Source: Ephemerocybe angulata (lineage: Eukaryota > Basidiomycota > Agaricomycetes > Agaricales > Psathyrellaceae). From it: a stretch of 64,000 nucleotides of DNA. Below the pieces are notes generated by a model. That model worked only from the letters and a program-made list of their open reading frames with translations. It made no database searches and was not told the DNA's origin. The stretch is from positions 122,868-186,867 of the forward strand of contig JAACJK010000124.1 of assembly GCA_013368325.1 (NCBI GenBank), given 5' to 3'. The position numbers were made by a program, and so were the translations under genes. Positions 47,700 through 59,900 of this stretch are shown here, in pieces; within the stretch, counting starts at the first letter, position 1, and each line of letters begins with the position of its first letter.

Positions 47700-48650
47700 G
47701 CTTCTACGTCAAGGCCACGCAGGACGTCGAGGGGATCACGTACCGCCCGCGGACGGCAAAGAAGAGGGAGGTCTACTAGCTCATGCTCTCCTTGGTGGGG
47801 AAGTTGCTGCAGGCGCGGATATCGTGCACAGTGTGGCCGACACCGTGCTCGAGACGCTCAAGAACGAGGACATGCGCGACATTGACAAAAAAGGGGGAGG
47901 TGGAGGAAATCCTGGGGCCTATTTTGAACGGGCAGTTCGACCAGCTGCTCGGCCTGTCCAAGAAGATTACGGATTACAACGCGGAAGACGAGACGATGAC
48001 CGACCCGGATGCGGATATCGAGGACGGCATCAACGTGGCGTTCGACGACAAGGACTCGGAGGAGGGTGGCGAGGAGGGCTTCGAGATCGACGATAAGGGT
48101 GAAGAGGAGGAGGAGGAGGAGGAGGAGGAGGAGGACAAGGTCGAGCGAGGACCGGAGATGGACACCGCTGGGGAAGATCTTGTCATTGGGGATTTTCTTC
48201 GACGAGCAAGGGCTGGCAGGACAAGGACATTGTCTCGCCACGCTCGGCTTCAACGTGGTGTTTGACGAGGAGGAGGACGGGGAGGGCTTCGAGGTCGACG
48301 AGAAGAGTGAAGAGGAGGACAAGGTCGAGCGAGGCCGGAGATGGATACCGCAGGGGAGGAATGGATACCGCAGGGGAGGATCTTGTCATTGGGAGGTTTC
48401 TTCAACGAGCAAGGGCTGGCAGGACAAGGACATCGTCTCGCCACGCTCTTCGATGGCTTCTGGGTTCAGCATCAAATCTCCCGAAGTCTACCCAGACCCT
48501 GTGGACGATAAGACGACCTCCATGCTTGGCTCCCAGTCGAGGGAGAGGGAAGCTGAGAACGCGCTCATGGAGCTCTTCGACTTCCAGCCCTTCCCTCTCA
48601 TCGCCAAGTTCATGAAGAACCGGGATGTCATCGTGTGATGTACGAAGCTG
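47700..48650 (+). pseudogene. Brr2 (SNRNP200) pseudogene, N-terminal region with internal duplication
   Basis: SVADTVLETLKNEDMRDIDK and FDQLLGLSKKITDYNAEDET are the N-terminal region of the spliceosomal U5 helicase Brr2; a GAG repeat (48100-48135) and an acidic stretch follow. A ~206 bp segment (GAAGATCTTGTCATTGG to CGTCTCGCCACGCTC, 48171-48250 and 48377-48455) is duplicated, and frames change repeatedly. It then ends with a more plausible block, FDFQPFPLIAKFMKNRDVIV (48560-48638), from the start of the helicase region. Confidence 0.8.
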
Positions 48651-48689
48651 ATATGCGGACGAGCGAGTGAATGTCGAGGTCGCGATGCG

Positions 48690-51600
48690 CGAGAAGGGTT
48701 GGATTTGGTTCTGAGGGAGCTGGCAGGAGAGTCAAAGGGAAAGGCCATGGGCGCAGACCAGGCAAAGCCTGCACCTTCAAAGACGGCGCCAGCACCAACG
48801 TCCTCCGTTCAGGTCAAACGCACGGTGGACCTTGAGAGTCTCTTTTTCACCGATGGTGCTACGCGTGAGGTACTCCTCAATGAAGTCTCAAACGTGCGCG
48901 ACCCCAACCTGAAGGACCTCCTCCCTTCGACTTCGCTCTTCATCATGCTGGCATGTCGAGGGAAGACAGGAATACTGTTGAAGATCTCTTCGCCGAGGGC
49001 TACATCCAGGTCCTCGTCTGTACTGCCAGGCTCGCGTGGGGTGTCAACCTTCCCGCCCACACTGTTATCATCAAGGGCACGCAGATCTCCAATCCGGAGA
49101 CACTGTCATCATCATGGGCACGCAGATCTACAATCCGGAGAACGGTCGCTGGGTCGAGCTGAGCAGCCAGGATGTGCTGCAGATGCTGGGCTGTGCGGGT
49201 CGCCCGCAGTTCGATACCTTTGGAGAAGGCGTGATCATCACGAACCACTCTTGAGATGCAGTACTACCTCGGCTTGCTTAACCGGCAGCTCCCGATCGAG
49301 AGTCAGTTCGTTGAGAAGTTGGCGGATAATCTCAATGCTGAGATCGTGCTTGGTACGGTGAGGAGTCGCGAGGAGGCCGTAGAGTGGCTTGGGTATATAC
49401 TTACTGGTGAGTTCGCTTTTGATTTGCTTGCGCTATTGGTCACTGAGAGTTACTCTTCCTTCAGCTATGTTCGCATGCTCCGCTCCCCTGCTCTTTACGG
49501 CGTCAGTGTCGACTATCAGGACCCCTCCGACCCTACCTTCCTCCAAAAACGCGCCGATATCATCCACTCAGCTGTCGTCCACCTCGAGAAGTGCCAGCTC
49601 ATCAAGTATGAGCGCGGTGGCAAGGGTCGTTTTGTCGGCACAGAGCTCGGTCGCATCGCCAGCCACTACTACGCGGTGGCAAGGGTCGTTTTTTCGGCAC
49701 AGAGCTCGGTCGCATCGCCAGCCACTACTACGTTAGTCAGTTACAACTCGATGGTAGTCTACAACCAGCACCTGCGCGAGAACATGGGGATGCTGGAGCT
49801 CTTCAGAGTGTTTGCGCTCAGTAACGAGTTCAAGAACATACCTGTGAGTTGTTTTTATTCTGCACTTCAGTCAAGGCCGGTACATTGACGCGCTGCTCTC
49901 AATAGGTTCGTCCCAAAGAGAAGATGGAATTGGCGTGGCTTTTGGAGCGCGTACCGATCCCCGTCAAGGAGACCGTCGACGAGCCGCCCGCGAAGATCAA
50001 CGTCCTCCTACAAGCTTACATCTCTGGTCTCAAGCTTGACGGATTCGTGCTCGTCGCCGACATGGTGTTCGTCCAACAGAAGGTACGTTTCGACTCTCTT
50101 CTATCCTCGTTGCCCAGCATTTTGATATTCGTCGGTTATAGGATCCTGCGTGCGATGTTCGAGATTTATTTGAAGAGGGGATGGGCGATTCCCGCGAAGG
50201 CTGCCCTCGAGATGTGCAAGATGGTCGAGAAGCGGATGTGGGGTTCGATGACTCCCTTGAGGCAGTTCCCCAAGGTTCCCGCCGAGGTCATTCGCAAGGC
50301 GGAGGGCAAGCAATTCGTAAGTCTTATTATATCCAAGTCCATAATCGTGACTGACATTGCTCGTCTGCTAGCCCTGGTACCGTTACTTCGACCTGAGTCC
50401 CCCCGAGATCGGCGAGTTGCTCGGTTTGCCCAAGGAGGGCCGTCGTGTCCATCGTCTCGTTCACACCTTCCCCAAACTCCAGTACGTGCTTCACATCTAT
50501 TTCCCGATTCTAATCTGACTGTCCACAGACTCTAAGCTCAGGTCCAGCCTATCACCCGATCCCTTCTTCGTGTCGACCTCTCCATCGTACCCGACTTCCA
50601 ATGGGACCCTAACGTTCATGGAGGCGCCGAATCATTCCACATCCTTGTCGAGGACGTTGACAGCGAGGTTATCCTCTACCACGATATCTTCATCTTGCGC
50701 CAGCGATACGCACAGGACGAGCACAATGTCACGATCACCGTTCCCATGTTCGAGCCCGTCCCCCCCAACTACTACATCTCTCTTATCTCCGACCGCTGGC
50801 TGCACGCCGAGACCTGCCTCCCCATCTCGTTCAAGCATCTCATCCTCCCCGAGAAGTTCCCGCCTCCCACCCCTCTCCTCGACCTCCAACCGCTCCCCCT
50901 CACTGCTCTGCACAACAAGGAGTTCGAGTCGATCTACGCGCAGAGGATCAAGAACTTCAACAAGATCCAGACGCAGGTCTTCCAGGCTCTCTACACAACT
51001 GACGAGAACGTCTTTATCGGTGCTCCCGCTGGAAGTGGCAAGACCGTTTGTGCCGAGTTTGCGTTGATGAGACTCTGGAGTGCGAAGGGCGAGCAGAAGA
51101 GGGCCGTGTGCATCGAGCCGTACCAGGAGATGGTCGATATGCGGGTGAAAGAGTGGAAGGAGAAGTTCGGGGATGTGCAGGGTGGGAAAGAGTTTGTGAG
51201 TTTGACGGGCGAGACGAGCGCAGATTTGAGGTTGTTGGAGAAGGGTGATGGTATCGTCTGCACGCCGACTCAGGTTCGTAATATCATTTTGGGTCATAAC
51301 TTCTGCAGATAACTGACGTCTGTTTGATAGTGGGATGTTATCTCGAGGCGCTGGAGGCAGAGGAAGAACGTCCAGAACATCGGCCTTCTGATTGCGGACG
51401 AGATCCAGATGGTCGGTGGAGAGGTTGGGCCGACGTATGAAGTCGTCATCTCGAGGACGAGATACGTCTCGGCGCAGACTGAGATCAAGACCAGAATCGT
51501 AGCGTGTAGTGTTTCGATCGCGAACGCGAGGGATCTGGGAGAGTGGATGGGTGCCCCGTCGCATGCTATCTTCAACTTCGCGCCCAGGTACATTCTATGT

Positions 51601-51700
51601 TTCCGTTTTACGTTTTCCTTCCACTCACATCGGTTCACAGTGCCCGCCCTCTCGACATGGATATTCATCTCCAGTCGTTCTCGATCCCCCATTTCCCCTC
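48690..51700 (+). pseudogene. Brr2 (SNRNP200) pseudogene, cassette 1 C-terminal part to cassette 2 RecA1
   Basis: Blocks in correct order: [79 protein letters not shown] (motif VI Arg changed to Cys); winged-helix and HLH/Sec63 parts ([56 protein letters not shown]); then cassette 2 with GAPAGSGKTVCAEF (Walker A intact, ~51020) and LLIADEIQMVGGEVGP. A 41 bp tandem duplication (49060/49101) and a 59 bp one (49616/49675) break the frame, as does TGA at 49252. The RecA1 domain of cassette 1 is missing. Introns persist, so it arose by DNA duplication. Brr2 itself unwinds U4/U6 and is essential, so a complete gene must exist elsewhere. Confidence 0.9.
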
Positions 51701-52570
51701 TCTCATGATCGCCATGTCCAAGCCCGCCTACCTCGCCATTTCCGAATACTCCCCACGAAGCCCGTTATCGTCTTCGTTCCTTCCCGTCGACAATGTACCC
51801 TCACTGTGGACGACCTCCTTACACATGCTTCTGCGGAGGGCAAGGCCGATCGGTTCCTCAACATTGAGCTCGAGGATCTCCAGCCCCATCTCGACCATCT
51901 TCGCGAAGATCAACGTCCTTCTGCATCTCTGGACTCAAGCTCGACGGATTCGTTCTCGTCGCCGTTCGCGTTCTCGTCGCCGACATGGTATTCGTGCAAC
52001 AGTCGACTGGTCTTGCGTGCGATGTTCGAGATTTTCTTGAAGAGGGGATGGGCGCCCCCTGCGAAAGCTGCACTCGATATGTGTAAGATAGTCGAGAAGC
52101 GAATATGGCCCTCGCTCGAGGCAGTTCCCCTGGCCCCAAGGTTCCCGCTGAAGTCATTCGTAAGGCAGCGGCAAGCAATTCGTAAGTTTTGTTGTTTGTA
52201 TTCATGTCCGTAATCGCGACTGACTAGTTCATCTGCTAGCCCTGGTATCGATACTTCGATCTAAGTCCCCCCGAGATCGGCGAGACGTGCTTCACATCCA
52301 TCTCAAGGTTCTGGCCTGACCGTTTGACCATCCATAGACTCCAAGCTCAGGTCCAGCCTATCACTCGTTCCCTCATTCGTATTGACCTTTCCATCGTTCC
52401 CCCTGGCTTCCAATGGGATCCCGAAGTTCATGGAGGCGCCGAGTCGTTCCAGATCCTTGTCGAGGACGTTGACGAGCGAGCGATACGCACAGGACGAGCA
52501 CAACATCACGATCACCGTCCACCGTCCCCATGTTCGAGCCCGTTCTTGGCCCGTTCCCGCACGGACTAGA
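51700..52570 (+). pseudogene. Brr2 chimeric tail: cassette 2 fragment fused to a second copy of the Sec63 part
   Basis: KPVIVFVPSRRQCTLTVDDL and DRFLNIELEDLQPHLDHL continue cassette 2. The sequence then jumps to a shorter second copy of cassette 1 text: [16 protein letters not shown] near 51930, MFEIFLKRGWAPPAKAALDM (52022-52080), [13 protein letters not shown] near 52245, and LQAQVQPITRSLIRIDLSIV to AESFQILVEDVDE (52340-52490). The same blocks occur 1.9 kb upstream at 50.04-50.70 kb. The jump looks like unequal recombination between the two homologous cassettes or tandem copies. Confidence 0.82.
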
Positions 52571-52579
52571 CTTTACTGC

Positions 52580-53165
52580 GAGCGGAACAGCCACTGCCTG
52601 GCGTAGCGAGATGGCGGCAGCCCGGCCTGGAGCTTTAGGTGGCGAAGAGGAACCCCGTTGAGGCGTAAGAAGCGGGCTGCCACGACGGCGACTGGGCGAC
52701 TTTGAGTCTTGATGTACAATGGCCCCGTAGGTCGACGTTTTAATTTCACTAGTATATACGAAGAGTGCATTGCGTGCGCCATCGCTATGGGGAGAACCTG
52801 GACAGACTTAGACCGGCCCTAAAGGTCCCACATCCCAATTACAGGGAGACCATGGACTTTGTATTGGCCCTCAAGTGGCAACAAGTGGCATGGGCTGGCC
52901 ACTGGGCCCCTGCAATTGTGTGTGGCTGGTTGCTACGGCCCAAGACGGTTGTGCTCGATAGACCTGCCTCAGCTGAACCAACGTCCTTGGCTTTGGCCCC
53001 TGAGATTTGAACTCGGAGACCACATGGTTCGTCTTGGATAGTCGCTTTGACTTTGAGAGTGAATTGCCCCCCGCCGGGGGGCGAGTCGAATTGCTGCGCT
53101 TTCGACCCATCTATGTCTCAGGTGCGGCTCTCGGGTTTGTCCCAAGAAACCAAACTGCTAGATAA
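52580..53165. other. Intergenic
   Basis: No domain in the short open frames (52765-53010). Words GGCAACAAGTGGCATGG and GGGCCCC recur locally but without clear periodicity. Confidence 0.45.
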
Positions 53166-53575
53166 ATGAACCTGGCGTAATTTCTGGGCAAGTCCAATTG
53201 AGAAACAATGGAATTACAGCGTCCCATTGCTCTCCTGTACGTCCGCTGGATTTTTTTTGGAATTATGTCACCTCATCACATGGAGTGTGACAATGTCACG
53301 CCGCGACGTAATTCCAGCAAATGTTCTCCGTAAGTGGCGAGAACTTACCTGGGAAATCCTCCCTGACCATAATTGACGCGTAATTCCGCCATATGTGGCT
53401 TGCCTTTATGACCAAGTTCCGTCAGAACTTATGACAACGCATAATTTTCCTAGAAATCTGGCATACTTCCAAAAGGAAAAACGCCACTCGCGTAATTCCA
53501 AAACAATTCCGGTTGACTTACAGTGGCAATAATTCAAGTAAGTCCAATGTAATTCCACTGTTTGTCCACATGCCT
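53166..53575. repeat. TAATTCC-word cluster
   Basis: TAATTCC or its complement GGAATTA occurs at about 53207, 53258, 53310, 53386, 53494 and 53551, with near matches at 53173, 53440, 53508 and 53527, often preceded by CG or GCG. Spacing is 50-75 bp and irregular, so it is not a simple tandem repeat. Confidence 0.6.
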
Positions 53576-54640
53576 TATGGGTTCACAGGTCTTGTGTAAG
53601 GATAGTCCTCGAGTAGAATCAGTAGATCGCAAGCTATTCCACTGAAGCCCCGAAGGTTGGCGAGCAATAGGAAGAACACATATGACAATCGATACTGAGC
53701 ACCTGCAGCCTCATATCCACGGAAAGGAGGATAATTTACACCATCGCTTCTGCACGGCCGGTCTGTGCGCGCTGAGTAGATCTCCGGAGTGATGTTTCCG
53801 AGGCATTTTGGCTCGGGTACTCTTACGGTGGATTTCCCCGCGCCAAGCCTTTGAGCCTCCCTGTGCATCAAACGATCAAAAATCCGTTCCGCTTCGCCGC
53901 CTCCGTTCCGCGTCGCGCCCATCATTTTCCCTTTGCCGCAGCCGGCCCGTCCCATCCCTTTCTACAACGGTCCTCGCTCCCTTCCTTCTTCCCCTGCATC
54001 CTACCTTCTCCCCCTTTCCTAATCAGCTTCCTTTTATGCGTTGGTACGTATTCCTGCATTCAAATGTCCCTCCTTCATCATCTCCTTAATTAATCCTAGC
54101 TACACATACTATAGTCTCTAGCTTTATTAGCCTTGTGCAGCCCGCCCCACGCGCATAATCCTCTTCTTCCCGTCCTCGAGGTTAGTCCTATCGCGCTGCA
54201 GCCTTGCGTGAATGTAATCCACGTCGCAACCACCGTAAATTTGGGACGGATATGGTATAACAAAAAGGTGGTGCCGATATAGTATATAAAAAGAGTGTGA
54301 AACATCAACTTCAAAAGCGGCGAAGTAGAGAGCGTACTAAGTAGCGTAACCAATAAATGAGCGTGAAACCCCAACATGACAACCCCCGAAGTAGTACGGG
54401 TCCAAATGGAGGCATAGATATAGATAATTAGAGTAGGAAGTCGCTGAAAGGAGTGGAAAGTGGATGTCCCATATAAGGGTCGTCTCGAAATAGTGGTCCA
54501 TAAGACTGATGTAATTATACTGAGAAATCACTGGAAAGAGTGGATGGTCGAGGACCCATATTCGGTACCTCTCCAAATATTGTTCAAACGGGTATCTTGT
54601 GCATCGCCTGCGCATTCCTATGTCCTCCGTCACCTCCGTT
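53576..54640. other. 3' flank of the 54.65 kb gene; unassigned
   Basis: Contains C/T-rich stretches (53930-54090) and, at 54440-54570, a partial ~90 bp duplication (GGAGTGGAAAGTGGATGTCC against GAGTGGATGGTCGAGGACCC). No gene supported. Confidence 0.45.
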
Positions 54641-54649
54641 ATACCCTCC

Positions 54650-56185
54650 TCAGTCGACGTTCATCGCATCCCCGCGCTCCCCTGCCTCAGCTGCGTCATC
54701 GCCTCCACCTTCCCCTTCCACTCCGTGCACGTCCTCGTCGTCGGAGTCGGGGAGGTCCGGTAACATCTCCCCCTCCTCCAACTCCCCTCCACTTACAGCC
54801 TCTGCACTGTCGTCCTCACCTTCATTGCCTTCTACATCCCCACCTCCCTCTCCTTCCCCATCCGCCTCGCCCTCAGCCGCGCCATCCCCATCGCCTTCGC
54901 CTCCTCCTACCGTGGAACTTCCATCGCTTCCTTCAACTTCAATGATCTCTCCTTCTTCGTTCCCGACCTCAGTTTCCGTCACCGGTGCGAATACGGGCGC
55001 AGGAACGCGCTCGCGACTGTCCTCGCTCCTTCGAGTTCTCTTCGTCCCATGCGCGTCTCCACACACCTCCTCCTCTGTGAGATATAACCTCTTCCGACGC
55101 GGTGTCCTATTCAACGCCACAAGTGCCATCGTCATCCTCGTGGTGCGTTCGGACTCCTGTGTAGATGTTAATGACCCTGGACACAGTCCGACGAATGTCC
55201 TCTCACCTTTCTTATCGTATTATCCAGAAGCGTCAGACCACGCAACTGCAAGAGGATGCGCATGCGTTGCCCTTTGATGGGTACGCCAACGCAAGAGAAA
55301 GCGACCTCGACTACGTCTCCCACCTTGAATACGCTGGGTTCGCAAGGGCCGTAACTGCGGTTGTGCCGGTCAGCGAGAGTACTCCTCACGGAGGGAACGG
55401 TACTCACGTTGTAGACCCGTTAGCGACCGCTCGTACGCAGTACTCCACGACGTTGTCGGCCGCGTGGATGAATTCGTCGGGTTGCAGCTTCCGGAGGACG
55501 TCGAAGGGGTCCACCCCCGGGAGAAATGCCTGGTTCTTCTCGTACGGCACGAGAGCCCTGTCCGTGAAGTACCGCGAATGCACCTCCAGCGACTGGTGCC
55601 CTTCGTATGGGATAAACTCGATCTGGTCTACTTCCCTGTCGCGCGCGTGCTGGGCGAAGGCGTCGTGGACCGTCTGAAGCTTGTCCATGTATGCGTCATA
55701 TTCGCTTGACCCGAATCCAGTGACCTTGACGTGCTGTCTGAGGTTCCTTATCCTGGATAGGCCTTTAGACCGAGGAGACGATACACTGTACTGGGGGTCA
55801 GTGCCCTTGACGGATTGCAGAGCTGCGTAGGGACTTACGGCGACTCCGTGAAGGGTGGTAATAGTTTACCGCACATAACTCCCTGCACTTTGAACACGAC
55901 CTCGTCCTCCCCGTCCATGATACGAGTCGAAGGTGGGTACTGGATGTCCATCAGGCGCATTTTGTCGATCTGGAGGCTTAATATTAGTCGTGTCCCTCTA
56001 CGGTCGTAGCGGGGGCGTACAGACCTCTGCCTGCGCCAGGCTCACGAAGCCGTCTGCGATCGTCTGCAGCTGTCCTTTCCCGATGTCGCCCAACAGCCGG
56101 GCTGATTGGACACTTGGGTTAGTAGACATCGTCGGCCATCTGTATTGTACTCACTGGCTTTGTCGACATCGTACTGGTGGTTCAT
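54650..56185 (-). CDS. Intact unknown protein with conserved core and acidic tail
   Basis: Six exons (56185-56155, 56101-56025, 55969-55839, 55785-55408, 55333-55207, 55156-54650) join in a single frame to about 416 residues. The core has MRLMDIQYPPSTRIMDGEDE, LRQHVKVTGFGSSEYDAYMD, FIPYEGHQSLEVHSRYFTDR and FKVGDVVEVAFSCVGVPIKG followed by RILLQLRGLTLLDNTIRK. The KVGDVVEVA...QLRGLTLLD block resembles an uncharacterised domain I associate with mushroom accessory or transposon-linked genes (recall, not a search). The last ~110 residues are very rich in Glu, Asp and Gly (EEGEIIEVEGSDGSSTVGGG). It is transcribed away from the large gene at 57.0 kb, with which it shares an ~815 bp promoter interval. 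Function unknown. Confidence 0.75.
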
Positions 56186-56999
56186 TTGATGCGGGTGAAT
56201 ACGATGGGTAGGGTTATGGGGTCTCGACTTTGCCGTTCATCAGTTTTATATCAGATCGATACTGTTTCGATGCTTTAGCCTTTGTCTAATATGGTGTCAT
56301 GTCTCCATCGTACACGCACCTCCTAGTGGCAGCTAGTGGCACCCGCCCCGTATTCCGATCTCCATGCGCAGCCCCCAACCGCTTTCATCACCCCTCCGAT
56401 GCATCTAAGTGCCTGCGGTCTGAGTAAGGAGTACCATCGGGCGCAAGTACCATGCTGTCGCTGCGCTTCAGATCCTATCGTCGCCTGTTAATCGCTTCGT
56501 TCTTTTTTAATTCCCCATATTGCTCTGCGTGGGGATGGACGTTGGTACCCCAGAAATATAGAGTGTGAGGGACGGATACATGCAGGGGCGCGGCGCCCTC
56601 GCCTGCCCGGTCCACGATCCCTGATCTTAGACTTATCTTTGATCAGATAAATAATCGGAGATCTCCGGGGGCATGTGATGTTGGTCTCGTGTCCAGGTAC
56701 GACCCTGGCATGACGATGGAATCTGTCTTTGACGACCTCTTCTCTTCGGATGCGCACCCTCTATCCGCAAATTGTAGCTCGTCTGAATTTGGGGCTGGTA
56801 AGTTGCTGCTAGGCGCCCACATTTCCCTTTTGATTTCTTCGTGACACCATGTGGATAGCTTCCTCGATGGAGGACCAGCATGTGTTCCTCGGCTTTCCCA
56901 ATGCTACGGGAGGGTTCTGTCTTTCCTGGCGACCTATAACTTGTTCGCTTGTTCGTTTTGGATCCCCCCTCGGCCATCTACCTGACCTTCGGTTTTACG
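56186..56999. promoter_or_regulatory. Divergent intergenic region
   Basis: The only space between the starts of two oppositely transcribed intact genes. It contains no supportable coding frame; ORFs here lack domains. It presumably holds both promoters, but I see no clear TATA pair. Confidence 0.45.
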
Positions 57000-59900
57000 A
57001 TGTCTACCAAACCGTCTTACGCTGAAGTTGCTTCGCGATCTCCGTCCCCTACCTCTCGGTCTCCGTCGCCTGTGCACATTCCTAGTACTCCCACTCCCCG
57101 AGGAAAGCGTAAGGATGGAGCCTCCAACGTGAAGGCGGAAACTCCCCGCACCCCCAAACCGGCCAAGGCTGATGCATCTCCGAGCAAGCGGTGAGTTCAA
57201 TTGGCCTCCGCTTGTCTGCACCCCACCTGATATGCTGCCTTGTAGCTCTAGTTCGTCTGGATTGTGCGTAGACTCGTCGCGTCTCTTACAGCCCTGTGGC
57301 TCTAACGTCCTTTGTTTATTGTCTCAAGTGTCACCAAGTTCAAAGCCGATGGGAGTACAGTCGAGGTTGAAGTCGACACCGCCTCAGACGACGACTCCGG
57401 GCAAGACGCGTATGTTCTCACCCACCCCTCTCTACCCTTGTTTCCTGACCTTTGGGTGTAGAGGTGTAGGGATGGATCCCAGCGACTCCATGTATTCGGG
57501 GAGGGCGTCAAAGAATCGCATTGAACCGGCGGCCCCCTCGATTATCGAAACTCGAGCCACGGCGGCTCGAAGAGCCTCCTCGCGCGTTAGAGCCGGTGAA
57601 CCCCCTGCTTCAGGCAACTCTGGAGAACGATCGAGGACCCAAGAGACCACTCGCGGCAGGAAGTCCAAGGCGTCCTCCAGTAAGCTCGCGGATGTTGTCC
57701 CTCCATCCGAAGTCATGGTCGAAGACGTTCCTTCAACCAGTACCAAGAGGTGTGATTCCTGTCCTCCTTCGTACACCTCACATTAACCCTACTTGCAGTA
57801 AGCGCCATCGCGCCCAGAACTCCGTCGTGCTCTCCGCCAATGAGGACACCAGCGACCATGACGCGTCTAAAAAGCGGTGCGTCGTCGAGTTCACAGCGCT
57901 TTATTAATTGATGTTCACCCGCATGAACTGCAGCAGGAAACGCGTTCGCTTGGCCACGGATACTCCCCAGCATGTGCCATCTGACGACGAAGCTATGCCT
58001 GGGCAACTGGAGCAGTGCGTATAATTTAATGGTACTATCGGTCGGCGACACCCACGCTCATTGTCGTTCCCTTAGCTGTTCTTCCGACATGGACGCGGAG
58101 CAGGGCCCTGTAGCTGCTCAGCTATCCGATGACGACATGAGTGAAGGCGAGGCAGACTTGTCGCCTTTGACGGATATCGACATGGAAGAAGGAGAGGTTG
58201 ATGCCGTTTCGTTCTCGGCTGAGCAGGATGTCGAGCTCCAGGACGCGGCCTCTGCCTCGAGCGACGCCGATGCCGACGAAGGAGACGAGGAGGGTTCGGC
58301 TTATGGGCGCGGCTACGTGGAAGACGACGCCGTCATGTCTGATGGAGAGAATGTGGGGGAAGGTCGGGAAAGTAGTACCGGGGGTCGCGCGAGCGCCATG
58401 TCATCCCCGCCAGGACCTCATGATGTACCTTTGCACGACAACGAGACCGTCGGCTACGATTTGGATGACCCCTTCATGTCAGTTGAACACTCTGCACGCC
58501 ATTGCCCGTATACTGACATGTCTTCCAGTGATGATGGTCCAGTCGCACCCGGACAATCGGCGGATTTTGAAAGTCCTACAGACGATGAGGACGGAGACCG
58601 CCACCACGACGGACCTGCCCCGGCCAATCCTCCCTCCGTGTCCGAACATGGAGAGGGGTGTGGAGGCGATGACGAAGCCGTTCACGAAGCATCCATATCG
58701 GGGTACGTCTCCTACTCTCCGCTGTCTGTCGTGCCCGTATCCGTAGTAACAGTGCCATCTAGCGACTCTGCGTCATACCAAGGCTCCGAAGATGAAGGTG
58801 GCAGCGACGCTGCTTCCGTATATGCTCTCCCCTTGACGCAGCCTCGCCCATGGAAGACTCCAGGTGGAGGTCCCTCACTCCGTCCTGCGAGTAGCTACGA
58901 TGAGCCGTCGTCACCCGCGACAGCTCCCCTTCTCGAGCACCAGGCAATATCTACGACGCGGCCTCAGCGGAACAAAAACACCAAGCCATCCGTTCCCGAT
59001 CCAGGTGCCCGTTCGTCCCTTTTCTTTACTTTCGGGTTGTGTTATGACTTATCATCGTTTATTTTCGTAGAATCCACCGTGAAGCCGAAGCCCTCTGTTT
59101 CGCAGCCTTCGTCCACGGCACATGTGACTCCTGCGACCTCCGTCGAAGTGCTGGAGGCCAAGTCGAGTCAGTCAACTCCTCCTGCGAACGCTGTATCCTC
59201 AAAGTCGTCACCCGCCTCAGCGCGCCGTGTACGCTCCACAGGCTCATCAAGGAAGGACACCAAATCCGCCACGACCGCTGACCACGCTCCGCCTTCCACC
59301 GATAAACAGGTTGGACGTTCTTCGCGACGTCGCAAAGCCGACAACAAGGAGAGCAACGAAGCGGGTAGTACACCAGACTCCCATGCCAAAGACCCAGCAT
59401 CCTCACGGCTTCCCACTGATTCGGTCGATGTACCTGAGAACAACCGTAACACAGAAAGCGCACAGTCACCCGACGGCGATCGACGGTCGTCCTCGACTCG
59501 TACGACGTCCCAGCCCGTCGATTCGTCTCCCTCCCCCCATCCACGCCGCGATAAGTCCACGAAGTCGAAACCCCTCGCCCCTCCACCGTCTTCGTCTGCT
59601 CCCAGTCAGGATGTCAAGCCAAAGCCGATCAGGTCGAAGGAGCCTTCTGCATCGTCCGCGCCGTCTGCCACCCGTCAAGTCGATAAGTCCAAGCCAACAG
59701 TCACCTCGCCTTCTGCTCCGGTTCCCTCCCTCAACCAGGGTACAACGCCCACTCTTGTATCTTCACCCCCTCCTCCGCCATCCACCCCTCGTCCCAAGTC
59801 GTCAAGGTCCGGTGCCAGTGCAACGCCGACGTCCGCTGATCAAGTGTCCACTGCGACATCCGCCGCCACACCCGCCCATGTTTCCGCCATCTCGCTCGAC

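Noticed and set aside
47858..48322. Ser-rich minus ORF opposite the GAG repeat
   Set aside because: Produced by the complement of an acidic low-complexity stretch in the Brr2 copy.
50632..51564. 310-codon minus-strand ORF
   Set aside because: Antisense shadow of the Brr2 helicase frame, whose domain motifs are unambiguous on the plus strand.
54540..55277. 245-codon plus-strand Ser/Pro-rich ORF
   Set aside because: Complement of the Glu/Gly-rich tail of the minus-strand gene, which is supported by six in-phase exons.
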